From assembly GCF_003113495.2 (NCBI RefSeq), contig NZ_CP084508.1, positions 62,001-126,000 of the forward strand: a stretch of 64,000 nt of DNA, given 5' to 3'. The notes beneath the pieces were generated by a model. It saw nothing but the letters and a program-made list of their open reading frames with translations, was not told the origin of the DNA and made no database searches. The translations under genes and the position numbers were made by a program. Positions 56,299-64,000 of this stretch are shown here, in pieces. This DNA comes from Edwardsiella tarda ATCC 15947 = NBRC 105688. GTDB taxonomy: Bacteria; Pseudomonadota; Gammaproteobacteria; Enterobacterales; Enterobacteriaceae. Positions within the stretch are counted from its first letter, which is position 1. Every line of letters starts with the position of its first letter.

Positions 56299-56666
56299 AC
56301 CCCTTTCTCCTCAGAGGTTATTTCCTGCATCCAACTCACAACAACCATAAAAACCAATCCAATCACTATTCCACGCCAACCTATGCCTTCCATTAAAACC
56401 ATATAGGTGGCATCAGCTTGAGATTGCGTCAAGGCAAGTGATGCAAAATCATGATGAAATTGCACCGGATTAAAAACCAGGGCTGACAGCAGAAGCATAC
56501 CCGATAAAAACCAGAGCAGAATATTATAGGCCGCTATCCCAATAGCAAAACGACGGAGAAGGAGCAGGGTAAAACCTCGCGGTTCAGCAACCCATTGCAT
56601 TAAAATCCGCTGAAAAATAATCTGAGTCTTATCCTTAAAAGAAAGCTGACGTAGAGGACGCATCAT
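56295..56666 (-). CDS. Unidentified 123-residue membrane protein after traB (traP position)
   Basis: A membrane protein with two hydrophobic segments (FAIGIAAYNILLWFLSGMLL and GWRGIVIGLVFMVVVSW) and a basic N-terminus with KDKTQIIFQRILMQWV. It stands in the place of F traP but has no clear resemblance to it. Overlaps at both ends link it to traB and the 70-residue gene. A topology with both ends cytoplasmic is likely. Its function is unknown. Confidence 0.55.
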   Translation of the reverse strand: MMRPLRQLSFKDKTQIIFQRILMQWVAEPRGFTLLLLRRFAIGIAAYNILLWFLSGMLLLSALVFNPVQFHHDFASLALTQSQADATYMVLMEGIGWRGIVIGLVFMVVVSWMQEITSEEKGV

Positions 56667-58048
56667 TATTTTCCTCCCGGCATAAACTGATGTGGGTCGA
56701 TATTTTTAAGTTGCTTCAGCATCTCATCGGTATTAAAACCATTGAGATTATCCGTAGAGGGCATTGCCATTGACGGCGCTGACCGAGGCATCGTCTCCGT
56801 CTCGGCAGACTGACGCTGTTGCTTTTCAGCCTCCAGTTCGTCAACCGTCTTCAGCTGGAAACCATCCTGAAACACCACCGTAATTTCATTGCCGGCACCA
56901 ATCGGGATAACCGGATGATATTGCTCGGCCCGTTTGATGTAGTAGTCACTGAGTGTCTGTGCTGCTTTAGAAGAGACACCGCCAATACCGGACATCAGCA
57001 CATCGGCACCGCTGACTGAGGCGGTCGCCCCTAGCCCTACCGCCGGTTGCGAAGCACGATTAATGCCAGAGCCGATACCATCGACAAACCCCGCCCCCCA
57101 GGCCCAGCCAAGAATTTTTCCGTTACGCATCACGACTTCACCCTTGATGCCGTTTTTTCCCCGGAAATTAACGTGACCGGCGATCGGGAGATCAATCACC
57201 GCCTTCCCTTTGATACAGCTGAGTTTACGGGTACGCACAATGGCGCGTTCACTCGAGACATCACCGTATGCCTCCAGGCCAACAAAACAGCCTGTCAGGT
57301 CATACGTTTTACTGTTCGGCATCTCCACACGGCCGGTGATCCGCAGCTGCATGGGCACCGTGGCTTCATTACCGGTCACGGACGCATTGGCATCGGCCCC
57401 TTCAATCAGCATGCCTTTGGCAAAGCTCCCAGAGGGGATATAGGGCAGCTTCAGTGCTGATTTCTCACCGCGCCCATACGTGAACGTCTTACGGCTTAAC
57501 TGATTGGGAACCGGAATGGACTGATAGGTCACCTGGGGTGCCGGCGGTGTCCCCACACCCGGGTAAAATGCCGTGGGTGGCGGTACGCTGCCTTTCCCTT
57601 GAGGAGGAAAGGCCGTCGGCTGTGGCTCCCCCTCGGGTCCAGGTGCCGGTGTTGGCTCGGTGGATGCGCTTGCCCCCACCTGAGCGAGTTTTTCTTTTAG
57701 TTGGGCATTCTCCTGTGCCAGCAGCTCCATGCGATGCTGATCTTCCACCCGTCCTTTACTCAGCAGATCGATCTCCTGCCGAATATGCTTAAACTCCTTG
57801 CGCATTTCCTGCTCGGTGACCTGCATCTCAGTCGTCGCGTGTTGCTGTACCTTGTCATCAAACGCGGTATCAACCACGCCCGTCATATCCGGTGCCGGCT
57901 CATGCGCATTGCCGGTCTGTGAGGCGCTATCAGAACGGAGATCCAGCTCTGAAAGATACAGTCCCCCGCCCACGGCCATCGCCACGACGACAACCACAAT
58001 CCCCAGCCACAGATACTGTTTCCGCTTGACCAGTGCGTTAATATTCAT
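56666..58048 (-). CDS. traB: TraB, VirB10-like core-complex protein
   Basis: A 460-residue protein. One inner-membrane helix (residues 12-31) is followed by a coiled coil (EQEMRKEFKHIRQEIDLLSK), a Pro-rich linker (TPAPGPEGEPQPTAFPPQGK) and the VirB10/TraB beta-domain with SGSFAKGMLIEGADANAS and VDLPIAGHVNFRG-like strands (AVIDLPIAGHVNFRGKNG). It spans both membranes with TraK and TraV. Confidence 0.95.
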   Translation of the reverse strand: MNINALVKRKQYLWLGIVVVVVAMAVGGGLYLSELDLRSDSASQTGNAHEPAPDMTGVVDTAFDDKVQQHATTEMQVTEQEMRKEFKHIRQEIDLLSKGRVEDQHRMELLAQENAQLKEKLAQVGASASTEPTPAPGPEGEPQPTAFPPQGKGSVPPPTAFYPGVGTPPAPQVTYQSIPVPNQLSRKTFTYGRGEKSALKLPYIPSGSFAKGMLIEGADANASVTGNEATVPMQLRITGRVEMPNSKTYDLTGCFVGLEAYGDVSSERAIVRTRKLSCIKGKAVIDLPIAGHVNFRGKNGIKGEVVMRNGKILGWAWGAGFVDGIGSGINRASQPAVGLGATASVSGADVLMSGIGGVSSKAAQTLSDYYIKRAEQYHPVIPIGAGNEITVVFQDGFQLKTVDELEAEKQQRQSAETETMPRSAPSMAMPSTDNLNGFNTDEMLKQLKNIDPHQFMPGGK

Positions 58049-58779
58049 CAGCGCGCCTCCCCGGAGGTCGTTACATAAACCGACATCCGACCACCACCGA
58101 TGATTTGCCTGGCCGGTCCGACAAACATGATGGCGCGGGTACCCGGCTGCCAGAAATCACGCTCACTGACTGTTTTTGGGGTGTTACCCGGATTGATGAC
58201 GGTATAACGCACTACTTTGAGGTGATGGCCAATCCAGACGTTATCAGCAACGCTCTGTAATCCCGCCGGCGTCGTCAAGGCCTCATTGGTCACCGGAATA
58301 GACTGCCAACCGGCAGGTAAGGCGTCCTCATGCACACCTTTATTGACCGCCACCAATAATGCCTCATAGGGTGTTGCCTCTTCCCACGCCTGGGGCGTCT
58401 CGCCGGTTCCCAGCAGATCACTCACCAGTTGGATAGTGCGCCCTTCCCCGGCACGCGGAACGGCGCGGATAGAGAAATTGAGACCGCGTTCAGTCTCTAT
58501 GATGAAGGTAAAGGGTTTCTTGTTCAGCGTGGCAATCACAATTCCCCCGCTCGCGGTCTGCTCCTGGCGCGTCAGTTCACCCTCCAGACTGTTGATGGCG
58601 GTAATGCGATCACCGGCCACCGTGAACAGATTCGGATCGGTGTTACTCACGGCGATATTAGCCTGACCACCATTGCTCAAGGGCACCAGAGCCGGTGCCG
58701 TCCCTACCCGAATAGCCGCCTGGCTGTAACCGGCAAGCAGGAGGAGCCCCGCTAGTAATAACGGTTTATTTATTTTCAT
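58048..58779 (-). CDS. traK: TraK, VirB9-like core-complex protein
   Basis: A secreted protein of 243 residues (signal peptide to GYSQA) of the TraK family, with [20 protein letters not shown] at the mature N-terminus. It forms the outer-membrane ring with TraV and TraB. ATG 58779 follows GAGG. It overlaps traE by 14 bp. Confidence 0.93.
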   Translation of the reverse strand: MKINKPLLLAGLLLLAGYSQAAIRVGTAPALVPLSNGGQANIAVSNTDPNLFTVAGDRITAINSLEGELTRQEQTASGGIVIATLNKKPFTFIIETERGLNFSIRAVPRAGEGRTIQLVSDLLGTGETPQAWEEATPYEALLVAVNKGVHEDALPAGWQSIPVTNEALTTPAGLQSVADNVWIGHHLKVVRYTVINPGNTPKTVSERDFWQPGTRAIMFVGPARQIIGGGRMSVYVTTSGEAR

Positions 58780-59332
58780 CGTTAACCTCACCAAAACGTG
58801 TCAACCAGGTTGTCCCATCTTCACGCGCCATAATTAGGACGTAATGTTTAATTTCGCTGTAAGGCTGTGAGTTCCCAATCCAGGTTTTTAATTCACCCCG
58901 GATATCAACCCGCCCGGCCGCCGGGTAGACTTTCACACTGGTCTGATAAAAAGAGGAGTTCACGTTGTTGCTCTTAATCCGCTTGGCATCTTCTGCCAGT
59001 CGGATCTTCAGTTCGTTTTGAGCAGCGGGTTTTACAAACGCCAATAAGGCTTGATGGGAGGCATCAACCGTTTCGGGTGTCACGTTCAAGCGCAGCGCAA
59101 TAAAGGACAGCGCCATCTGCCGTAGGTAAGAGGCATCTGCCTGATTTTGTGAAACAGCAAAAGGTGCAGAGAACAGCATCGGTGTTACCACACTACGTTG
59201 CTCGTTCTGCAAACGGTAGTTATTTACTCCTTGAATAATATTCGCTGATAAAGAGAGGAGTAAAAATACCGCCATACCAATAAAACCGATGGCCAGTACG
59301 CGGCTGGTACTCAAACGGGCACTGTGTTTCAT
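58766..59332 (-). CDS. traE: TraE, VirB5/VirB8-like pilus assembly protein
   Basis: A 188-residue inner-membrane protein with an N-terminal helix ([20 protein letters not shown]) and a periplasmic TraE domain ([35 protein letters not shown]). Starts with AGGAG before ATG. It lies between traL and traK in the usual order. Confidence 0.93.
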   Translation of the reverse strand: MKHSARLSTSRVLAIGFIGMAVFLLLSLSANIIQGVNNYRLQNEQRSVVTPMLFSAPFAVSQNQADASYLRQMALSFIALRLNVTPETVDASHQALLAFVKPAAQNELKIRLAEDAKRIKSNNVNSSFYQTSVKVYPAAGRVDIRGELKTWIGNSQPYSEIKHYVLIMAREDGTTWLTRFGEVNDENK

Positions 59333-59349
59333 TTTAACTCCTCTGTAAC

Positions 59350-59655
59350 CTACTTAATCCATTGCCGGAAACAGGAGTCTGGTACATCGTGAAAAACACC
59401 TTTGAGCAGCGAGGTTGGCATATACCAATAAATCAGATCACGTAACCAGGTACTTCCTCGCCCTTTCTTCAGTTTTTTCACACACCAGAAAACCAGAACC
59501 GCTGCGACAAGACCAAAAAGCTGCTTGTTAGCCCATAATCCCCAGCCAAGACAAATAGCCGCAGGGATAAGTTCATCAAGATAGAGCCCGAACCAGCGGT
59601 TCTGGTTGGTGAGTGTTTCCGGAAAACGGTAGCGACTTAAATCGTTTTCCGACAT
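59350..59655 (-). CDS. traL: TraL, VirB3-like pilus assembly protein
   Basis: A 101-residue membrane protein ([20 protein letters not shown] at the N-terminus), with two close hydrophobic segments ([20 protein letters not shown] and [14 protein letters not shown]) and [12 protein letters not shown] near the end. It is needed for F-pilus assembly and lies 15 bp after traA. Confidence 0.93.
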   Translation of the reverse strand: MSENDLSRYRFPETLTNQNRWFGLYLDELIPAAICLGWGLWANKQLFGLVAAVLVFWCVKKLKKGRGSTWLRDLIYWYMPTSLLKGVFHDVPDSCFRQWIK

Positions 59656-59670
59656 TGGGGAAAAATCCTA

Positions 59671-60018
59671 TTAGTAGCCAGCAACCCCCATCCCGACGGC
59701 AATAAATACCGACAGGATGGCAAAACCGGCCAGGAATTTGATGTTTTTGGTCATCATATACATGATGCCCCCAACCAACACTTCCGCCAGGACAACCCAC
59801 TTAACGACACTGGAGCCGCTGCCGAAGGTCTTCTTGACGGTATCATCCCCGCCTGCCATCAGGTCTTTACCTGCAGCCAGCGCGACATCCGGTAGCAAGG
59901 TCGCGACAGCCGCCGCTGGCAGCGCAACCTTTAGCGCTTTGATCAGTCCCTTCTTGGAAAAGAGAGAGGATTTATTTTTAGATGCAGCAACCCCGTGAAC
60001 ACTTAATGAAGTATCCAT
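59671..60018 (-). CDS. traA: TraA propilin (F-type pilin)
   Basis: A 115-residue propilin with a long leader; cleavage is expected after ALA (mature AGKDLMAGGDDTVK). The mature part is highly like F pilin: SSVVKWVVLAEVLVGGIMYM, followed by MTKNIKFLAGFAILSVFIAV. Processing uses host signal peptidase with TraQ, and acetylation uses TraX. Confidence 0.96.
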   Translation of the reverse strand: MDTSLSVHGVAASKNKSSLFSKKGLIKALKVALPAAAVATLLPDVALAAGKDLMAGGDDTVKKTFGSGSSVVKWVVLAEVLVGGIMYMMTKNIKFLAGFAILSVFIAVGMGVAGY

Positions 60019-60089
60019 GATTTTTCCTTAAATTTAATTAAATAAGAAACGTTGTGAGAAACAACGCCGTCGTCATTAGCGATAGAGAT

Positions 60090-60302
60090 CTAACGTTCTT
60101 CTTCCGGACTCTCCTCCACACTATCGGCATTATAAAAATCAGGAAACCGTTCAAGGTGATCAGTCAACCGCAGAACGGCCTCCATCGACTTAGGACGATT
60201 ACTGCGTAGACACGCAGAGATCAATGACTCATTGGCTATATCGCTAAGGCGGATCGATACAGCTGGACCAGTCCCTATAGGACTGCGTTTTACTCTGGTC
60301 AT
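60090..60302 (-). CDS. traY: TraY, ribbon-helix-helix relaxosome and regulatory protein
   Basis: A 70-residue single ribbon-helix-helix protein (AVSIRLSDIANESLISACLR then SNRPKSMEAVLRLTDHLERF). The length is like R1/R100 TraY and half of F TraY. It binds near oriT and the transfer promoter, helps TraI nicking and activates the main tra promoter. An acidic tail ends EESPEEER. Confidence 0.9.
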   Translation of the reverse strand: MTRVKRSPIGTGPAVSIRLSDIANESLISACLRSNRPKSMEAVLRLTDHLERFPDFYNADSVEESPEEER

Positions 60303-60388
60303 CCCTCCCCCATAACTATGATTAATTCATAATCATCGTCCCACCATTCTTATAAAATGTAAAATCAAATGTTTGTTAAAATAAACAT

Positions 60389-60427
60389 CCCTCATAGGGT
60401 AAATTAATATTACCCTACAAGGGAGGG
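60389..60427. repeat. Nested inverted repeat between traJ and traY
   Basis: Inner arms AGGGTAA (60396-60402) / TTACCCT (60410-60416) lie inside outer arms CCCTC (60389-60393) / GAGGG (60423-60427), just after the traJ stop. On the minus strand, T-rich sequence follows, so it may end traJ transcription. It could equally be a regulator site upstream of the traY promoter. Confidence 0.5.
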
Positions 60428-60433
60428 TCTTTG

Positions 60434-61135
60434 TTACACTATGTTAACAACAGCACCACCAATAAACTCGCGCATTAGCAATATAATAAATTGCAAATTC
60501 TTATCATCAAGCAAATAGTATTTTAAAAGTGATGGATTACAGGCATAACCAACTTTGCAAACAACACTCTTAACTCTCTTTTTGGTGGCATCTTCATTTA
60601 TTTTTAATATCGCAGAAATTTCTTTCGCTCCACAACCAATAACAACAAAAGGGAATACAACTTTCTCTTTCTCAGTTAATTTAAAGAACACATCTTGAAA
60701 ATTTATTGGCTTTTCTTTCGATAGCCCAATTAAATCAAAACGGCTAAGATCTTTTATAGGCTTAAACTTATTAAGTTGCCACAGATAATAAATAGAATCG
60801 AAACAAGTCAGCATTTCAATTCGAACTTGCCAAACAGCATCCCCTATAAGAATATTACGACACTGAACAAAATCATCTTTAACAAATGACACTTCAAACT
60901 CCAATTTGGTCAAATAAAAAGAAAGACCATTACTAAAGCAAAAGATATCATTTAAATGGATATCGGCATAAGACTTAGCATCACAGTTAAATTCTTTTGC
61001 AAAAGACAGGTTATAATAAACAAAGTCAGAATTTGCATTCCGAATACAAATAGGATATGGGGATTGCTTAAACTGAGCACAATAAGAATCAAATTGACAT
61101 GGAGGGTGTTTGTCTTTAGGATTGCGCATACACAT
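60434..61135 (-). CDS. traJ: TraJ, activator of the transfer operon
   Basis: A 233-residue protein (from ATG 61135, MCMRNPKDKHPP, preceded by AGAGG) with a PAS-like N-terminal half (SPYPICIRNANSDFVYYNLS) and a LuxR-like helix-turn-helix (LTEKEKVVFPFVVIGCGAKE then ISAILKINEDATKKRVKSVV). It is the length of F TraJ. It should relieve H-NS silencing and activate the traY promoter. Its leader is opposed by the predicted FinP RNA. The longer frame to 61267 would run through the FinP region and is rejected. Confidence 0.88.
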   Translation of the reverse strand: MCMRNPKDKHPPCQFDSYCAQFKQSPYPICIRNANSDFVYYNLSFAKEFNCDAKSYADIHLNDIFCFSNGLSFYLTKLEFEVSFVKDDFVQCRNILIGDAVWQVRIEMLTCFDSIYYLWQLNKFKPIKDLSRFDLIGLSKEKPINFQDVFFKLTEKEKVVFPFVVIGCGAKEISAILKINEDATKKRVKSVVCKVGYACNPSLLKYYLLDDKNLQFIILLMREFIGGAVVNIV

Positions 61136-61213
61136 AGTGCCTCTAGCAAGGTTGCTATGGATAGCCGGTATAGCAGGGCGACATCCCTCTATATCGGCGC
61201 TTCTCAAATTTTT
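61130..61213 (+). ncRNA. finP: FinP antisense RNA
   Basis: On the plus strand a promoter with perfect TTGACA (61094-61099) and TAGGAT (61117-61122), 17 bp apart, lies inside the traJ 5' coding end. The RNA would cross the traJ ribosome-binding site. It contains stem-loop I TAGCAA-gg-TTGCTA (61144-61157) and stem-loop II (61164-61198), where GCCGGTATAG pairs with CTATATCGGC around an inner AGGG/CCCT. It ends near TTTTT (61209-61213). The length of about 84 is near the 79 of F FinP. Confidence 0.8.
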
Positions 61214-61321
61214 CAGAACAAAAGCTGTTCTAGATTCAATAATAAACCAATGATTAATTATTGTCACCTTATAAAGGTAGATAATTATTGCTTTGTTTTA
61301 GAATAAATAGATCATTATTCT

Positions 61322-61357
61322 AATTAAAGATGGAGATGTATATCCCCATCTTTAATT
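61322..61357 (-). terminator. Terminator downstream of traT
   Basis: Perfect 12-bp arms AATTAAAGATGG / CCATCTTTAATT surround a 12-base loop, 19 bp after the traT stop on its strand. AT-rich sequence follows. It would separate traT from traJ transcription. Confidence 0.7.
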
Positions 61358-61375
61358 CAACATTAAATGGATATA

Positions 61376-62116
61376 TCAGAATATTCCTGCAATAGACTTA
61401 GCCAACTGAGCCTCTAAAACAGGACGTGCCTCATCAAATTTCAAATTAACTTTATTAGCACTTGAGACAATACGAGTTTGATATTTATATTGATCACCAA
61501 ACGATATACTTGTCTGAACTTTGGCTCCTGACGTCCCCTGTCTTAAAGCTGCAACATTATCAGTACGAACTTTATCTTTTGTGCGGGTCGCAACCTGAAC
61601 ATCGGTCACCATAGTGTAATTGACATCTTCAACCATAGCGTCTGCAGCCATCCCAATTAACCCGGCAGCTAAACCCACACCTAAAGTAGCACCGGCGGAG
61701 TTTGAATTATATGCGGTGATCCCTGCACCTAATGCCGCACCAGTAACAGCACCCTCATAGCCCTGATTCAGATACCCTTGCGCATCACGCAGATTCATTT
61801 TATCAGCTTTCAGAACGTTAGCTTGAATCCAGTAATGTGCTGTGTTGGCAGACGATGTAACTCGATATCCTTTGGCCTCCATATCTCTTACAATCAAAGA
61901 TTGCAATCCACTTAGATCTTTATCAGAGGTATTCTTCACCTGGATGAATACGGTTTTATCCCCCATAGCCGCAGGATCTAACCAGATGGTCTGACTCATC
62001 TGTGTCTTCACTTCGAGATTACGTTTCTTAATGGCTGTTGACATCGCACCACAGCCAGACAGGAAAAACACAGAAAGGACAACTGCAACAGCTAAGGATT
62101 GAGTTTTTTTATACAT
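61376..62116 (-). CDS. traT: TraT, surface exclusion and serum-resistance lipoprotein
   Basis: A lipoprotein of about 246 residues ([20 protein letters not shown] then [20 protein letters not shown]) very like F TraT. It has the glycine-rich membrane segments [20 protein letters not shown] and [20 protein letters not shown], and the conserved C-terminus [17 protein letters not shown]. Oligomers in the outer membrane hinder mating aggregates and complement attack. In F traT lies between traS and traD; here it sits between traM and traJ. I choose ATG 62116 over 62149. Confidence 0.94.
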   Translation of the reverse strand: MYKKTQSLAVAVVLSVFFLSGCGAMSTAIKKRNLEVKTQMSQTIWLDPAAMGDKTVFIQVKNTSDKDLSGLQSLIVRDMEAKGYRVTSSANTAHYWIQANVLKADKMNLRDAQGYLNQGYEGAVTGAALGAGITAYNSNSAGATLGVGLAAGLIGMAADAMVEDVNYTMVTDVQVATRTKDKVRTDNVAALRQGTSGAKVQTSISFGDQYKYQTRIVSSANKVNLKFDEARPVLEAQLAKSIAGIF

Positions 62117-62172
62117 AAACACGATCTCTATATCTGAATCTAATACCAATACATGACATTTGTACTACTTAA

Positions 62173-62559
62173 TCACTCATCATCATGCTCACTTGGAAAG
62201 AATTTTTCTATAATCTGGCGCACATCTTCAAGAATATCAGACTTCATATTACTATAGACAAACTTCTCCTTCCCTTGCACGTAAGGGCTTAATGACGCCA
62301 TCCCCATCACTTTACATATCCCGAACTGTGTTTTAAGAACATTCTCCAACAGGATTTTATTAAACTCCATTTGGTTAAACGCAGACTCTTTTCGTTCCAT
62401 TTGGGCTTCATATACGCGCAACCCCAACTCTAACAGCATAGTAGATATGCTGGAAAAGCTAACATCACGCTCTTTCGCCCCCTCTAATCGCCTTGCTTCT
62501 ACAATCGCATTGATTTTATTAGTAACTTCATCACTTACATACGCCTGAATTTTTGCCAT
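62173..62559 (-). CDS. traM: TraM, oriT-binding relaxosome protein
   Basis: A 128-residue protein with an N-terminal ribbon-helix-helix (MAKIQAYVSDEVTNKINAIV then EARRLEGAKERDVSFSSIST) and a C-terminal helical tetramer domain with acidic tail EHDDE. It binds GANTC-type repeats beside oriT, also repressing its own promoter, and contacts the TraD C-terminus. The length is near F TraM (127). Confidence 0.94.
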   Translation of the reverse strand: MAKIQAYVSDEVTNKINAIVEARRLEGAKERDVSFSSISTMLLELGLRVYEAQMERKESAFNQMEFNKILLENVLKTQFGICKVMGMASLSPYVQGKEKFVYSNMKSDILEDVRQIIEKFFPSEHDDE

Positions 62560-62604
62560 AGTGATAACCTATTTTAGTATCTATACAAAGACATATTTTT
62601 CGCC

Positions 62605-62920
62605 AACAAAAATGACGATTCATGAGCGATTCAATCCTAAAGTCGATTCTAGATTCACCATGCCAAAATTGCAATTCACTTGACGATTCACTATACGAAT
62701 TGAATCTAGATTCGATTCGTCAGCAAACCCTTGCTACACCTGATTTGATTCATTTATGAATCGCTATAGATTCACCAACGAATCGCCAATGATTCATTAA
62801 TGAATTGCTTTTTATTACATTTTATAAATTACACACTTTTTTCTACAGATAACACCCTGTATTTACAGGAAAATCAGCAAAACTTTAGTTTTGCGTAGTG
62901 TGTGGTAAAAATGGTAGCAA
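62605..62920 (+). other. Origin of transfer (oriT) with TraM-site cluster
   Basis: The core GCAAAACTTTAGTTTTGC (62877-62894) is an inverted repeat, followed by GTAGTGTGTGGT. This parallels F/R100 (GCAAAAAC..GTTTTTGCGTGGGGTGTGG), so the nic site lies within 62897-62906. To its left, 13 copies of GATTC or GAATC are packed between 62616 and 62796, the expected TraM sites. AT-rich spacer (62800-62870) probably includes IHF contacts. The plus strand would be transferred, with the right side entering first. Confidence 0.88.
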
Positions 62921-62997
62921 GGAGCACATATTTAGTTGAGTAGAACATTGGCAGGGTTTACTCTATTCAACGTGTCAGCTCATTTGAGAAAATCAAC

Positions 62998-63471
62998 ATG
63001 AAGAAAACCGTCTTATTGGTATTCCTAGCACTCATATCCCCCCCCTCTTTAGCCAATGACTGCTTTGATCTCGCTGGACGTGACTACCGCATAGATCCTG
63101 ACTTGTTACGCGCTATCGCCTGGAAAGAATCGAGGTTCAACCCCAGGGCGATTGGTCGTAGCCCTGATAAAAGTATTGATATTGGGCTTATGCAAATTAA
63201 CTCTCAACATGCTGATACATTCCGGCCTTTAGGCATCAGCATGCAGCAACTGCATAATGACCCCTGCCTCAACATCTACACCGGCGCGTATGTCCTCGCT
63301 AAAGCCTTTAAAAAGTGGGGGGTGAACTGGAATGCTGTAGGTGCCTATAACGCTGGATTTAAACAAACGCGTAAACAGGCCGAAAAACGATACCACTATG
63401 CTAAAGATATACATACTTATTACCTGGCCATTAAAAACAGCAAAAACCTCTTGGCCAAAAGCGACAGATGA
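62998..63471 (+). CDS. Leading-region lytic transglycosylase (gene 19/orf169-like)
   Basis: A 157-residue secreted SLT-fold enzyme (signal peptide to SLAN). The catalytic Glu is in IAWKESRFNPRAIG. Other marks are DIGLMQINSQHADTF, IYTGAYVLAKAFKKWG and WNAVGAYNAGF. It locally opens peptidoglycan for assembly of the mating channel. Position beside oriT in the leading region, on the strand opposite tra, is as in F and R1. Confidence 0.93.
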   Translation: MKKTVLLVFLALISPPSLANDCFDLAGRDYRIDPDLLRAIAWKESRFNPRAIGRSPDKSIDIGLMQINSQHADTFRPLGISMQQLHNDPCLNIYTGAYVLAKAFKKWGVNWNAVGAYNAGFKQTRKQAEKRYHYAKDIHTYYLAIKNSKNLLAKSDR

Positions 63472-63539
63472 TAAAATGCAGCAACATCTGCTGGTCGAAG
63501 TTGAATTGACTCACTCACCAGAAACACGGCATCGCCCTT

Positions 63540-64000
63540 CTTAGCTCATTATCTTCTTCAGACTAGCTCACTGTCAGTCTGCAGATCATTTTATGATCGT
63601 GCACGATAAGTTTAGACAAAGAGAAACGCGTGAACTTATCCACATATCCATAGGTAACAACGCCAGTGCTGTTTTTCCCCCGACCAGGGGAAAAACAAAC
63701 GAGAGGCGGATTGATTCGGTAACGAATCAATGGCACCTGTGGAGATGTGGATAAGTTTGGAGTCATTAGGGCGCCCCCTTTGGGGGCAGATGGGCGGATG
63801 CAAATTTATTTTGCATCCGGGTGGGCGGGGGAAATAAGCATTCACGCCTCGATGGTGTGAATGCTTATCAGGTCGCAAAAATCCGTTGCATCAAAATAAA
63901 AATAACATTAATCTAAATATTGAAACAGTAGTAACCTCGCCCCGGATTTGATGGGCGTCAATCCGGGGCAATATTTTATTGCGTTATATCTCTAAGATAC
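63540..64000. other. Structured non-coding leading region (candidate ssDNA promoter/priming zone)
   Basis: There is no credible gene. On the strand that would enter the recipient, hairpins are dense. They are GTTTTTCCCC/GGGGAAAAAC (63671-63696), ATTGATTCG/CGAATCAAT (63710-63731), GCCCCC/GGGGGC (63773-63787), CGGATGCAAA/TTTGCATCCG (63795-63819), ATAAGCATTCAC/GTGAATGCTTAT (63834-63868) and a GCCCCGGATT-based stem (63939-63969) with AT-rich tail. TTATCCACA (63636-63644) and TGTGGATAA (63746-63754) are consensus DnaA boxes in inverted orientation, within a 22-base inverted repeat (63633-63654 / 63736-63757). Confidence 0.6.

Noticed and set aside
63636..63878. 80-codon minus-strand frame in the leading region
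   Set aside because: It consists of the arms and loops of several hairpins and carries no protein family signal.
1..64000. CRISPR arrays, tRNA or rRNA genes
   Set aside because: No regularly spaced repeat array and no tRNA or rRNA-like sequence was seen on either strand.

Overview
The window is most of a large conjugative plasmid of an enterobacterium (Enterobacterales). The evidence is an almost complete F-type transfer region with FinO and a predicted FinP, an I-complex-like antisense-controlled replicon, an SOS-controlled colicin E3/E6-type operon, a sil silver/copper efflux operon and several enterobacterial IS families. Nothing in the window looks chromosomal, and I cannot name the species.

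Layout. (1) 1-10.4 kb: the 5' part of an AraC-type regulator, an IS5-family copy (IS903 group), decayed IS110, IS630 and IS481 elements, a chaperone-usher operon of the FGL/Caf1 (F1-capsule) type on the minus strand, and a second IS5-family copy. (2) 10.4-21 kb: sil genes. silE and silRS are on the minus strand, silCFBA on the plus strand, with two CusR/SilR-type boxes, a decayed copG/DUF411 gene, broken serine resolvases and a Tn3-family terminal repeat. (3) 21-25.8 kb: a cystathionine gamma-lyase-like enzyme with an NhaC-type antiporter, an IS3 remnant, an Rpn-family nuclease, and two more Tn3-family ends in the same orientation. (4) 25.8-28.9 kb: the colicin operon on the minus strand. It is colicin, immunity 1, lysis 1, then a tandem repeat of a colicin C-terminal scrap, immunity 2 and lysis 2. 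(5) 29-32 kb: the replicon, with repA, a 24-codon Tap-like leader peptide, a predicted antisense RNA and a possible pseudoknot. (6) 32-62.6 kb: the transfer region on the minus strand, in transcription order traM, traT, traJ, traY, A, L, E, K, B, two small genes, V, C, trbI, W, U, trbC, N, F, Q, trbB, H, G, a traS-like gene, D, I, X, finO. A vapBC toxin-antitoxin pair on the other strand sits between traD and traI. (7) 62.6-64 kb: oriT, the leading-region lytic transglycosylase, and a non-coding stretch packed with hairpins and two inverted DnaA-box-like sites.

How the parts work together. TraI, TraM, TraY and TraD process and couple the DNA at oriT. TraA, L, E, K, B, V, C, W, U, F, H, G, N, Q, TrbB, TrbC and TrbI build and operate the pilus and mating bridge. 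TraT and the TraS-like protein exclude redundant donors. FinP and FinO restrain traJ. The plasmid persists through antisense-controlled replication, vapBC and bacteriocin immunity, and it carries metal efflux and surface-polyadhesin cargo assembled by repeated transposition.

The least expected signals are: a U UUU UUA heptamer in both colicin lysis genes that would join an SD-preceded start to the lipoprotein frame by a -1 shift; the 632-bp tandem immunity-lysis cassette; the relocation of traT between traM and traJ; and the structured leading region.
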